DNA of 64,000 nt, taken from NCBI RefSeq assembly GCF_029892105.1, contig NZ_JARZAJ010000031.1, positions 1 through 64,000 on the forward strand, written 5' to 3'. The translations under genes were made by a program, and so were the position numbers. Shown here piece after piece: positions 19,145-27,882 of this stretch. This DNA comes from Kitasatospora sp. GP82 (GTDB lineage Bacteria > Actinomycetota > Actinomycetes > Streptomycetales > Streptomycetaceae). Under the pieces are notes generated by a model. It was not told the DNA's origin, made no database searches, and saw only the letters and a list, made by a program, of their open reading frames with translations. The first letter of the stretch is position 1; each line of letters starts with the position of its first letter.

Positions 19145-19786
19145 ATGACGGACATTCAGCAGATCAGGGACGCGGCGGAGGACTGGCCGGTCCGCGAGTC
19201 CTCGGTGCCGTTCCAGGGGCGGGTCACCGGCGTGCGCACCGAGGAGGTGCTGATGCCCGACGGCAGCTACGCCCGCCGCGACTACCAGACGCACCCCGGC
19301 TCGGTCTCCGTCCTCGCCCTCGACGACCAGCAGCGGGTGCTGATCCTGCGCCAGTACCGGCACCCCGTGCGCCAGCGGCTCTGGGAGCTCCCGGCTGGGC
19401 TGCTCGACATCCCCGGGGAGAACCCGCTGCACGCCGCCCAGCGCGAACTCTACGAGGAGGCGCACTGCAAGGCGGGGGAGTGGCGGGTTCTCGTCGACTT
19501 CTACACCTCGCCCGGCGGGACCGACGAGGCTCTGCGGCTCTTCCTGGCGACCGACCTCGCCGAGGCGGAGGGCGAGCGCTACGAGGCGCACGGCGAGGAA
19601 CTGGAGATCGAGACCGCCCGGGTCCCGGTGGAGGAGCTGGTCGGCCTGATCCTCGCCGGTGAGCTGCACAACCCGACGCTGATCACCGGCACGCTGGCCC
19701 TGCACGCGGCCCTCACCGGTCCAGGTCTCGACTCGCTCCGTCCCGGCGAGAGCCCGTGGCCGGCCCGGCCGTTCCGGGAGAGCTGA
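19145..19786 (+). CDS. Nudix hydrolase, ADP-ribose pyrophosphatase type
   Basis: 213 aa from ATG 19145, with GGGGAGAG just upstream. The Nudix box reads GLLDIPGENPLHAAQRELYE and continues EA, fitting GX5EX7REUXEEXXU except for the last glycine region. The flanking LILRQYRHPVRQRLWELPAG is the classic ADP-ribose pyrophosphatase segment, and FYTSPGGTDEALRLFLA fits too. It likely hydrolyses ADP-ribose or related nucleoside diphosphate sugars to limit free ADP-ribose. The position after pyrG is shared with other streptomycetes. The terminator at 19075 suggests its own promoter. Confidence 0.9.
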   Translation: MTDIQQIRDAAEDWPVRESSVPFQGRVTGVRTEEVLMPDGSYARRDYQTHPGSVSVLALDDQQRVLILRQYRHPVRQRLWELPAGLLDIPGENPLHAAQRELYEEAHCKAGEWRVLVDFYTSPGGTDEALRLFLATDLAEAEGERYEAHGEELEIETARVPVEELVGLILAGELHNPTLITGTLALHAALTGPGLDSLRPGESPWPARPFRES

Positions 19787-20005
19787 ACGCTCTCCGGGCG
19801 CGCGCACGGTTCCGGCGGGGAGTTTGATCCACCGGGGTGACTTGCCGGTTGGTACTACCGGTGTCACCCCTGGTAGGTCGTACGGTCGAACTACGCTTCG
19901 CGAACGGGCCCGACCACGGGCCTGTGCCGGCTCGGACGTGCGTGCAGGGGGCAGGGCCGAACCGGGGCTCGGCTGGGGCTGGTCGGCTGGTCAGGAGTGA
20001 CGCAG

Positions 20006-22453
20006 GTGGCGAGGAAGACCGCGACGATGGACGCACGGCCCGCCGAGCACGGCGTGAAGGACCGGCTGCCCGCAGGACCGGCGCTCTTCACCGGCCGGCG
20101 CTCCGAACTCGCGGCGCTCGCCGCTGCCGCCGCCCGCCCGGTGCGGGGCCGCTCCCCGGTCGTCGTCCTGGCCGGGCGGCCGGGCTCCGGGCGCACCACG
20201 CTCGCCGTGCGATTCGTCCGCTCGGTCGCCCAGGACTACCCCGACGGTGTCCTGTTCACCCGGCTCTCCGCCCCGGACGGCAGCCGTGTCCCGCCCGGCC
20301 AGGTCGCCCGGCGACTGCTGGAACAGCTCGGGCCCGTCCCGGACGCGGTGCTGGTACCCGGCAGCGGGGACGGTGCGGACGACCCGGCCTGCGGTGCGCT
20401 GCGCAAGGCCCAGGCGGGCAGGCGACTGCTCTTCCTGCTGGACGACGTGCGTGACGCCGGGCAGCTGTGGCCCCTGCTCGCCGACGAACCCGGCTGTCTG
20501 CTGGTCGCCACCACTGCCGGGCCGCTCACCGGGATCGAGGACATCGACCCGGTGATCCTCGGCGGTCTCGACCAGTCCTCGGCGGGCGACCTGCTCAGCG
20601 GCCTCGTCGGCGGTACCCGGATCAGCTGCGACCCGGTCGGCGCGGCCGACCTGGCCGAGGCGTGCGGTGCCCGCCCGGCGGCCCTGCGGCTGATGGCCGG
20701 CTGGCTGCGCACCAACCCGAAGGCCGCCGTGACCGAGGCCGCCCGGGTGCTGGCGGCGGCGGGTCCGGCGCTCGGCACGGGCACGGTGGCCGGTGGGGGG
20801 ATTCCGGCCGGGCAGGGAGGTGCCGGGGCCGACGGCCGTACGGGCCAGGGAGAGGTCGCGGCGCCGGACCAGGTGGGTGCGCCGGCCGAGGGTGAGGGGC
20901 GCGGCACGCCCCGCCGGGGAGCTCCTGCGGGGCGGATCGGCCTGCCGGGCCGCGCCGGGGGTGGGCTCTCACGGCAGGGAGCGGAGCAGCAGACGGGCCC
21001 GGCGCAGGGCCGCTCGAGTGCCGGTGCTGCCGAGGCGGTGCGGCGGGGTGTCGGCGAGGGTGCCGGCGGAGCCGACGGCCGGCAGCGCACGGGCACCGGT
21101 CTCTCGGTGCAGGACACCGGGCAGCAGGGGGCAGGGCGGATCCACGGCCAGGCGCGTGCGGGTGCCGGCGGAGCCCGTACGGACCGCAGCTCCGCGGGTG
21201 CGGGGGGCGAGGCCGGCAGAGCGGCGGCGCGGGTCAACGGCCAGCGTTCGAGCGCCGAGCGGTCCGACGGCGTCGGCGCGCAGTCCGCCGCGGGGGAGCG
21301 GACGACGGTGCCGGGGAAGCAGCGGGGGGCGCAGGACGCGGAGGCCGCCGCGCAGGGGCCGGTACCCGTGCCGGACACCGATCCGCTCAGCGCCGCGTTC
21401 ACCCTGCTCTACCGTTCGCTGCCCGCCGCCCAGGCGCGGATGCTGCGGATGCTCACCCTTGCCCCGGCCCAGCTCGCCGATCTGCGGACCGCCTCCGCGC
21501 TGATCGGCTGCCCGGCGCCGGAGGCGGAGGCCATCCTGCGGCAGCTGGCCGAGCGCGAGCTGCTGGACGAGGAGCCGCCCGCCGTCGACGGCACGCCGCG
21601 CTACCGGGTCCCCGGACGGCTGTTTGTGCGACTGGTCCGGCTGCGCGACACCGTCGACCGGCCGTCCGAGGTGCAGTTGGCCCGGGCCAGGATGCTGGAG
21701 CGGCTGGTCCGGCTGGTGGACTCGGCCCGGTTGCTGATGGATCCCGCCGCCCCTGCGGTGACCGATCCGCTCCCGGGCGCGATCCGGCTGCGGACCGCCG
21801 CACAGGCCGCCGACTGGCTGCTCGGCGAGCGGGAGCTGCTGTTCGGCGCGGTGGCGGAGGCGATCGGCCAGGCCGACCTGGACGGTTCGGCGGGCAGGCT
21901 GGTCACCGCGCTGCTGCGCGCGCTGCCGCTCACCGGTGCCGCCGCCCCGGCCGACCTCTACCAACTGCACGGCCTGGTACTGAAGGTGGCCGAGCGCGGC
22001 GGCGCCACCCGCCGGGCGGCCGCCGCGCTGCTCAACCTGGGCGGTCTTCAGGCCGCCGCCGGGCGCTGGGAGCAGGCCGCCGCCCGCTACCGCGCCGCCC
22101 TGGACCACGCCAGGACCGCCGCCGACGAACCCGCCTGCGCCCGCGCGCTGGAGGGCGTCGGCGAGTGCCACCGGGCGCTCGGCGATCCGGTGCGGGCAGC
22201 GGACTGGTACGGCCGGGCCCTCGCGCTGCGCCGGAGCCTGGGGGACCGCCCGGCGGAGGCCCGGCTGCTGGCCAGGACGGCCGAGGCCCATGCCGGGCAG
22301 CGCCGGTTCGAGGAGGCCGATCGCGAGTACCGGGCCGCACTGGCGCTGCTGCGGCGCCTCGGCGACGAGCGCGGCCGGACGGTGGTGGCGGGGGCCCTGG
22401 ATTCGTTGCGGCAACAGGCCGGAGACGGGTGGGATCGCCCTTCCCGGGAGTAA
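20006..22453 (+). CDS. P-loop ATPase/TPR protein with long disordered linker
   Basis: 815 aa from GTG 20006, chosen because AGGAG (19993-19997) is 8 bases away; GTG 19997 and ATG 20027 are alternatives. Domain order: an STAND/NB-ARC-like ATPase (GRRSELAALAAAAARP, Walker A VVLAGRPGSGRTTLAVRF, Walker B-like RLLFLLDDV), then about 190 residues (~265-455) of Gly/Ala/Arg/Gln-rich disordered chain. After that come a winged-helix-like segment (LADLRTASALIGCPAPEAE, then ILRQLAERELLDEE) and C-terminal TPRs (AAARYRAALDHARTAADEPA, ADWYGRALALRRSLGDR). It resembles AfsR/SARP-type STAND regulators without the DNA-binding head. Likely a signalling NTPase; ligand unknown. Confidence 0.82.
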   Translation: MARKTATMDARPAEHGVKDRLPAGPALFTGRRSELAALAAAAARPVRGRSPVVVLAGRPGSGRTTLAVRFVRSVAQDYPDGVLFTRLSAPDGSRVPPGQVARRLLEQLGPVPDAVLVPGSGDGADDPACGALRKAQAGRRLLFLLDDVRDAGQLWPLLADEPGCLLVATTAGPLTGIEDIDPVILGGLDQSSAGDLLSGLVGGTRISCDPVGAADLAEACGARPAALRLMAGWLRTNPKAAVTEAARVLAAAGPALGTGTVAGGGIPAGQGGAGADGRTGQGEVAAPDQVGAPAEGEGRGTPRRGAPAGRIGLPGRAGGGLSRQGAEQQTGPAQGRSSAGAAEAVRRGVGEGAGGADGRQRTGTGLSVQDTGQQGAGRIHGQARAGAGGARTDRSSAGAGGEAGRAAARVNGQRSSAERSDGVGAQSAAGERTTVPGKQRGAQDAEAAAQGPVPVPDTDPLSAAFTLLYRSLPAAQARMLRMLTLAPAQLADLRTASALIGCPAPEAEAILRQLAERELLDEEPPAVDGTPRYRVPGRLFVRLVRLRDTVDRPSEVQLARARMLERLVRLVDSARLLMDPAAPAVTDPLPGAIRLRTAAQAADWLLGERELLFGAVAEAIGQADLDGSAGRLVTALLRALPLTGAAAPADLYQLHGLVLKVAERGGATRRAAAALLNLGGLQAAAGRWEQAAARYRAALDHARTAADEPACARALEGVGECHRALGDPVRAADWYGRALALRRSLGDRPAEARLLARTAEAHAGQRRFEEADREYRAALALLRRLGDERGRTVVAGALDSLRQQAGDGWDRPSRE

Positions 22454-22696
22454 TGTCGTATATGGGTGGTTGATCCCCCTTGGTGGCGTGATCCCCGCCG
22501 CAAGCCTACGAAAGTGCCAATGTAACGGACTGATTTATTCAGTTTGGAAGGCTGGCGGATTCGCTGGGCTTCATTACACTCGACAGCAGTCGCGCAGCGA
22601 AGTGTGCCTCGGTGTCTTCCGATGGTCTCCCCCCATGCGCGCCGCCCGCCGGTCTTCTCCGGTAGGGACCCCCATGGCAAGAGGACGTGTTTAGCC

Positions 22697-23812
22697 GTGA
22701 AGGTCGGCATCCCCCGCGAGGTCAAGAACCACGAGTACCGCGTGGCCATCACGCCCGCCGGCGTGCATGAGCTGGTCCGCAACGGACACGAGGTCGTCAT
22801 CGAGGACAACGCCGGTGTCGGCTCCTCGATCTCCAACGAGGAGTACGTGGCCGCCGGTGCCACCATCCTCCCCACCGCCGACGAGGTGTGGGCCGCCGCT
22901 GACCTGCTGCTGAAGGTCAAGGAGCCCATTGCCGAGGAGTACCACCGCCTCCGCAAGGGGCAGACCCTCTTCACCTACCTGCACCTCGCCGCCGACCGCG
23001 CCGGCACCGACGCGCTGCTCGCGTCCGGCACCACCGCGATCGCGTACGAGACCGTGCAGCTCGCCAACGGCGCCCTGCCGCTGCTCGCCCCGATGTCCGA
23101 GGTGGCCGGTCGCCTGGCCCCGCAGGTCGGCTCGTACCACCTGATGCGTCCGGCCGGCGGCCGTGGCACCCTCCCCGGTGGCGTGCCCGGCACCCACCCG
23201 GCGAAGTGCGTGGTCATCGGCGGTGGCGTCTCCGGCTGGCACGCCGCCACCATCGCCATCGGCATGGGCTACGAGGTGACCCTGCTCGACCGCGACATCA
23301 ACAAGCTGCGTGAGGCCGACCGTATCTTCGGTACGAAGATCAAGGCCATCGCCTCCAACGCCTACGAGCTGGAGAACGCCGTCCTGGAGGCCGACCTGGT
23401 CATCGGTGCGGTGCTGATCCCGGGCGCCAAGGCCCCGAAGCTGGTCACCAACGAGCTGGTCTCCCGGATGAAGCCGGGCTCCGTGCTCGTCGACATCGCC
23501 ATCGACCAGGGCGGCTGCTTCGAGGACTCCCGTGCGACCACGCACGCCGAGCCGACCTTCCAGGTCCACAACTCGGTCTTCTACTGCGTGGCCAACATGC
23601 CGGGCGCCGTCCCGAACACCTCCACCTACGCGCTGACCAACGCGACGCTGCCGTACGTCGTCGAGCTGGCCAACCGCGGTTGGAAGGAGGCGCTGCGCCG
23701 CGACGCCGCGCTGGCCAAGGGTCTGAACGTCCACGAGGGCCAGATCACCTACGCCGCCGTCGCCGAGGCCTTCGGCCTGGAGTCCATCTCCCTGGACACC
23801 GTGCTCGCCTGA
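22697..23812 (+). CDS. ald: Alanine dehydrogenase
   Basis: 371 aa from GTG 22697, a standard length. Signature segments: MKVGIPREVKNHEYRVAITP, the substrate motif LLLKVKEPIAEEY, YLHLAADRA with the catalytic His, the NAD-binding VVIGGGVSGWHAATIAIGMG then VTLLDRD, and MKPGSVLVDIAIDQGGCFE. It interconverts L-alanine and pyruvate with NAD in the cytoplasm, serving nitrogen and carbon balance. The 243 bp in front of it is unusually AT-rich for this genome (around 22500-22580), so a regulated promoter is likely there. A hairpin follows the stop. A tiny in-frame-stopped ORF (MARGRV) at 22675 is probably chance. Confidence 0.95.
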   Translation: MKVGIPREVKNHEYRVAITPAGVHELVRNGHEVVIEDNAGVGSSISNEEYVAAGATILPTADEVWAAADLLLKVKEPIAEEYHRLRKGQTLFTYLHLAADRAGTDALLASGTTAIAYETVQLANGALPLLAPMSEVAGRLAPQVGSYHLMRPAGGRGTLPGGVPGTHPAKCVVIGGGVSGWHAATIAIGMGYEVTLLDRDINKLREADRIFGTKIKAIASNAYELENAVLEADLVIGAVLIPGAKAPKLVTNELVSRMKPGSVLVDIAIDQGGCFEDSRATTHAEPTFQVHNSVFYCVANMPGAVPNTSTYALTNATLPYVVELANRGWKEALRRDAALAKGLNVHEGQITYAAVAEAFGLESISLDTVLA

Positions 23813-23853
23813 CCTCGCATCAGCTGAACGGGCCGCCCTCCGGGGCAGCCCCG

Positions 23854-23886
23854 CGCCCCCGACCCGCTCCCCTCGGGCCGGGGGCT
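23854..23886 (+). terminator. Terminator after ald
   Basis: GCCCCCGaCCCG pairs with CGGGcCGGGGGC (one bulge each) about 40 bases after the ald stop. Confidence 0.6.
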
Positions 23887-24199
23887 TCAGCATGCCTGGA
23901 ACCTGCGGTGAAGGTCGGGTGGCGTGGCGATGTCAATTCATGTGCGACACGTCACCCGCCCTGTGCGGCAGGGAGGGCGACCCGCCCGGCGGGGCGTGAC
24001 GGCGTCCGCAGAAACGATAGGGTCATCGGCCCTCTCAGCCCTTGACAGCGACCGGTCCGACGGCCGACACATCCTGCCCACTACCGTGGATTGTGTTGCT
24101 GCGAACGCCGCAGACGGCCTAGAGTCGCAAACCGTCGGCATGCTGCCACGCTGACGAATCGACATAGAGTCCTGGATGCCCAAGGAGGTAAGACGACTT
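23887..24199 (+). promoter_or_regulatory. Promoter region of the ParA-like/scp group
   Basis: A 313-bp gap free of genes. TTGACA at 24042-24047 is a perfect -35 word, but no good -10 follows at 16-19 bases, so the assignment is tentative. The stretch is less GC-rich from 24010 to 24200 than its surroundings. It ends in the strong ribosome site AAGGAGGT (24182-24189), 10 bases before the GTG start. Confidence 0.4.
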
Positions 24200-25372
24200 G
24201 TGAATGAGTCGACATTTGCTCCCGGGGGTGGTCAGCCAGGACTGGCGGAGCACGCCGCCGGACAGTCGAACGAGGACCTCGCGGCCCGGCAGGCCACCGT
24301 GGGATCGGTAGAGGTCGGCTCGGTCGCGGTCCGCACTTTCGAGGCACGCCAGACCTCCGGCGTCACCGGCGCCACCACCGTCGCCGACTACGAAGCCGAC
24401 CTGGCCGCCCACGGCCTGGTCTACGGCGATTTCGCCTACGGCTCCTACGACGACCCGGACGCCGAGTACGAACCCGACCCGGAGTACGCCGCCACCTTGG
24501 CCCCTGACGCAGCACGCCAACGCCGTGAGCGGATCGGCCCCACCGGCCGTCCGCAGCCCTACTTCCCGATCCCCGCGCCGCTCGCCGAACACGGCCCCGC
24601 GCAGATCATCGCGATGTGCAACCAGAAGGGCGGCGTCGGCAAGACGACGTCCACCATCAACCTGGGCGCCGCACTCGCCGAGTACGGCCGCCGGGTGCTG
24701 CTGGTCGACTTCGACCCGCAGGGCGCGCTCTCCGTCGGACTGGGCGTCAACCCGATGGAACTCGACGTCACGGTCTACAACCTGCTCATGGAGCGGGGCC
24801 TGACGGCCGATGAGGTGCTGCTGAAGACCGCCATCCCCGGTATGGACCTGCTGCCCTCCAACATCGACCTCTCCGCCGCCGAGGTGCAGCTGGTCAGCGA
24901 GGTCGCGCGAGAGTCCGCGCTGGCACGGGCGTTGAAGCCGCTGCTGCCCGACTACGACTACGTCATCATCGACTGCCAGCCCTCACTGGGCCTGCTGACG
25001 GTCAATGCCCTGACGGCGGCTCACAGCGTGATCGTCCCGCTGGAGTGCGAGTTCTTCGCACTGCGCGGTGTCGCGCTGCTCACCGAGACCATCGAGAAGG
25101 TCTGCGAGCGGCTCAACCCCGAGCTGCGCCTGGACGGCATCCTGGCCACCATGTACGACTCGCGCACCGTGCACAGCCGCGAGGTGCTGGCCCGGGTGGT
25201 CGAGGCGTTCGGCGAGCACGTCTTCCACACCGTGATCGGCCGGACCGTGCGCTTCCCGGAGACCACCGTCGCCGGTGAGCCGATCACCACGTACGCCACC
25301 AACTCGGTCGGCGCCGCCGCCTACCGTCAGCTCGCCAGGGAGGTGCTCGACCGGTGCCGCCCCGCCGAGTGA
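24200..25372 (+). CDS. ParA-family ATPase (scpAB-linked paralogue)
   Basis: 390 aa from GTG 24200; AAGGAGGT 10 bases upstream decides this start. Residues 1-~130 are an acidic, disordered extension (YDDPDAEYEPDPEYAATL) ending in a proline-rich stretch. The ATPase starts at IIAMCNQKGGVGKTTSTINL (deviant Walker A with the signature lysine), then LLVDFDPQGALSVGLG and VIIDCQPSLGLLTVNAL (Walker B). ParA proteins position DNA or other cargo on the nucleoid. Linked to scpA/scpB and an RHH-type protein, it fits a chromosome-organisation role. A ParA paralogue at this locus in S. coelicolor is, from memory, distinct from the oriC-linked ParA. Confidence 0.92.
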   Translation: MNESTFAPGGGQPGLAEHAAGQSNEDLAARQATVGSVEVGSVAVRTFEARQTSGVTGATTVADYEADLAAHGLVYGDFAYGSYDDPDAEYEPDPEYAATLAPDAARQRRERIGPTGRPQPYFPIPAPLAEHGPAQIIAMCNQKGGVGKTTSTINLGAALAEYGRRVLLVDFDPQGALSVGLGVNPMELDVTVYNLLMERGLTADEVLLKTAIPGMDLLPSNIDLSAAEVQLVSEVARESALARALKPLLPDYDYVIIDCQPSLGLLTVNALTAAHSVIVPLECEFFALRGVALLTETIEKVCERLNPELRLDGILATMYDSRTVHSREVLARVVEAFGEHVFHTVIGRTVRFPETTVAGEPITTYATNSVGAAAYRQLAREVLDRCRPAE

Positions 25373-25899
25373 GTCTCCCGGGTGCCGACGAGCTCTTCCG
25401 GACCACGGGCGGGATGGCGCTCTCGCCCTCCCTCGCGAGGCCGGCCGAGGCGCCCAGACCGGAGACCGCCCGCGCGGCCGAGCCCGGCACCGGGGCAGGG
25501 TCGGCGGACGTCCCTCGGGAGGCGCCCACCGCCCGCCCCGAGCAGTCACAGCCCACCGCCGGGAACACGGCGGCAATCCCCCAGCCGACGGGCGGGCGGT
25601 ACCCGCAGCCCGGCGCGGCCGAGGAGCAGCCGGGGGAGGCCGCCGCCCGGCGGGGCCGCCCCCGTGGCCGGGGCACCCGCCGGCCCACCGGACGCGAGCG
25701 GCACGACGAGAAGATCACCGTGTACGTCTCCGCCGAGGAGCTCATGGACCTGGAGCACGCCCGCCTGGTCCTGCGCGGCGAGCACGGGCTGGCCGTGGAC
25801 CGCGGCAGGGTGGTCCGGGAGGCGATCTCGGTCGTCCTGGCCGACCTGGAGCAGCGCGGCGAGGCGAGCATCCTGGTGCGGCGCCTGCGCGGCCGCTGA
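25354..25899 (+). CDS. Likely RHH-type DNA-binding partner of the ParA-like ATPase
   Basis: 181 aa from GTG 25354, overlapping the end of the ParA-like gene by 19 bases. Residues 1-~115 are low-complexity (Pro, Ala, Glu, Gly), then a basic patch RRGRPRGRGTRRPTGRERH. The C-terminal 65 residues read as strand-helix-helix: KITVYVSAEELMDLEHARL, then VDRGRVVREAISVVLADL. This is the ribbon-helix-helix pattern used by ParG/omega/CopG proteins, which bind DNA and stimulate their cognate ParA. The overlap and position support a ParA-partner role. This is inference from pattern, with no direct evidence of DNA binding. Confidence 0.72.
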   Translation: MPPRRVSLPGADELFRTTGGMALSPSLARPAEAPRPETARAAEPGTGAGSADVPREAPTARPEQSQPTAGNTAAIPQPTGGRYPQPGAAEEQPGEAAARRGRPRGRGTRRPTGRERHDEKITVYVSAEELMDLEHARLVLRGEHGLAVDRGRVVREAISVVLADLEQRGEASILVRRLRGR

Positions 25900-26064
25900 G
25901 GCCGCGGCGTCGTACGGCCGGGCCCGGCGGGCACTTCCGCGGATGCGGGCCGTGCGCTGTCCGGGTGCGCGGGGCTCCGGGACGGCGCACGGCCGAGCAG
26001 GTGCACTGCGTGTCGGAGCCCCTCGGGCGGGGTGAGCGGACGGTACGGGTGAAGATGGACCGTC

Positions 26065-26973
26065 ATGCCGACCACCGTTGAACCCCCCGGGATCGCCCGA
26101 GCGCCCGCAGGGACCGCAGAGCCGGCCGCCGGGGCCGCCGGCGCGCGTACGGGTTTTCTGGTGCGGCTGGACAACTTCGAGGGTCCGTTCGACCTGCTGC
26201 TCAGCCTGATCGCCAAGCACCGGCTCGATGTCACCGAGGTGGCGCTCTCCAGGGTCACGGACGAGTTCGTCGCCCACATCCGGGCCATGGGCCCCGACTG
26301 GGACCTGGACGCGGCGACCGAGTTCCTGGTGGTCGCGGCCACCCTGCTGGATCTCAAGGCGGCCCGGCTGCTGCCCGCCGCCGAGGTGGAGGACGAAGAG
26401 GACCTCGCCCTGCTGGAGGCCCGGGACCTGCTCTTCGCCCGGCTGCTCCAGTACCGCGCGTACAAGCGGGTGGCCGCCGTTCTGGGCGAGCGCTGGGAGT
26501 CGGAGCTGCGGCAGCGGGCGCGCGGGGTCGGCCTGGAGCCGCACCATGCCGAGCTGCTGCCCGAGGTGGTCATCGGAATCGGTCCCGAGCGGTTCGCGCA
26601 ACTGGCGGCGAGGGCGATGGCGCCCAGGCCGAAGCCGGTGGTGTACGTGGACCACATCCACACCCCGTCGGTGAGCGTGCGCGAGCAGGCGGGGGTGATC
26701 GTCGACCGGCTGACCGCGCTCGGGTGGGCCACCTTCGACCAGCTGGTGGCGGACACCGACGACGCCCTGGTCGTGGTGGCCCGCTTCCTGGCGCTGCTGG
26801 AGCTCTACCGGGAGAAGGCCCTGGACTTCGAGCAGCCCGAGGCGCTCGGCGAGCTGCTGGTGCGGTGGGTGGCCGGGACGGACCGGCCGATCGAGGTCAC
26901 GGACGAGTTCGACCGTCCGCCGGGGGCGCAGTCGGACGGGCAGCGGACTGCGGAGGAGGGCAAGGCGTCATGA
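26065..26973 (+). CDS. scpA: Segregation and condensation protein ScpA (kleisin)
   Basis: 302 aa from ATG 26065. The kleisin N-terminal motif is clear: VRLDNFEGPFDLLLSLIAKH, followed by LDVTEVALSRVTDEFVAHI and ATEFLVVAATLLDLKAARLL. The C-terminal winged helix is in the EQAGVIVDRLTALGWATFDQ to FLALLELYREKALDFEQPE region. ScpA bridges the heads of SMC with ScpB and is needed for chromosome compaction and segregation. The stop overlaps the scpB start (ATGA). The N-terminal ~30 residues are a non-conserved Ala/Pro extension. Confidence 0.94.
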   Translation: MPTTVEPPGIARAPAGTAEPAAGAAGARTGFLVRLDNFEGPFDLLLSLIAKHRLDVTEVALSRVTDEFVAHIRAMGPDWDLDAATEFLVVAATLLDLKAARLLPAAEVEDEEDLALLEARDLLFARLLQYRAYKRVAAVLGERWESELRQRARGVGLEPHHAELLPEVVIGIGPERFAQLAARAMAPRPKPVVYVDHIHTPSVSVREQAGVIVDRLTALGWATFDQLVADTDDALVVVARFLALLELYREKALDFEQPEALGELLVRWVAGTDRPIEVTDEFDRPPGAQSDGQRTAEEGKAS

Positions 26974-27827
26974 CGGAGCAGCCGGACGGCCCCGGACACC
27001 CGAAGCCGCCCAGGCGGGCCCTGGGCGTCCCCGGGCAGGCGCGGGCGCAGGAGTGGCTGGAGCCAGCCTACGAGCCGCGGGAGCCCGCCTGTGGCCCTGC
27101 TGGGCCCCCTGTGGGGGCGTCCGCCGGGGGCGAGGAGCCGTGGGAGGCCGACGGGCCCCGGCCGGCCGTCCGGGAGGAGACCCGGGAGCAGCCCGAGCCG
27201 GAGACCGGGGACGGTGTGCCGCTGCGGGCGGCGCTGGAGGCGATCCTGCTGGTGGTGGAGGAGCCGGCCACCGAGGCACACCTCGCCGACGTGCTGGAGC
27301 GCCCGCGCGCCGAGGTGGCCGCCGCGCTGCACGAGCTGTCCGCCGAGTACGCGGCCCAGGGCCGGGGTTTCGACCTGAGGTCGGTGGCCGGAGGCTGGCG
27401 GTTCTACACGAGGGCGGAGTGCGCGCCCGCCGTGGAGCGCTACGTCCTGGACGGCCGTCAGTCCCGGCTCACCCAGGCCGCACTGGAGACGCTGGCGGTC
27501 GTCGCATACCGGCAACCGGTGTCGCGAAGCCGGGTCTCCGCGGTACGCGGTGTGAACTGTGACGGCGTGATGCGTACTCTGGTACAGCGAGGACTGGTGG
27601 AAGAGACCGGGTCCGAGCCCGAAACAGGTGCGATCCTGTATCGGACGACGAACTACTTCCTTGAACGGATGGGGCTGCGCGGCCTGTACGAGCTGCCGGA
27701 GCTGGCACCATTCCTGCCCGAGGTCGACGACGTGGAAGCGGAGTCCCTCGAAGGCACGATGATCGCAGAGGCGGTCGCCGCGGCACGTGCGGCGGGCGAA
27801 GGCGGCGAGGCCGGTCGGGAGCAGTGA
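26970..27827 (+). CDS. scpB: Segregation and condensation protein ScpB
   Basis: 285 aa from ATG 26970, overlapping the scpA stop by 4 bases. The first ~75 residues are Pro/Glu-rich and unlike ScpB. The core has two winged helices: LRAALEAILLVVEEPATEAH with LADVLERPRAEVAAALHEL, and RLTQAALETLAVVAYRQPVS with SRVSAVRGVNCDGVMRTLVQ. These are textbook ScpB segments, ending NYFLERMGLRGLYELPEL. It forms a dimer that binds ScpA. The pseudouridine synthase gene starts 55 bases later, an arrangement common in actinobacteria and firmicutes. Confidence 0.94.
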   Translation: MTEQPDGPGHPKPPRRALGVPGQARAQEWLEPAYEPREPACGPAGPPVGASAGGEEPWEADGPRPAVREETREQPEPETGDGVPLRAALEAILLVVEEPATEAHLADVLERPRAEVAAALHELSAEYAAQGRGFDLRSVAGGWRFYTRAECAPAVERYVLDGRQSRLTQAALETLAVVAYRQPVSRSRVSAVRGVNCDGVMRTLVQRGLVEETGSEPETGAILYRTTNYFLERMGLRGLYELPELAPFLPEVDDVEAESLEGTMIAEAVAAARAAGEGGEAGREQ

Positions 27828-27882
27828 GGTCGGCCGAAACGACTTGCACTCCCGAAGACAGAGACGACGTACGGACTTTTTG

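Noticed and set aside
22675..22695. Leader peptide MARGRV before ald
   Set aside because: Six codons with no attenuator-like hairpin or regulatory codons; probably chance.
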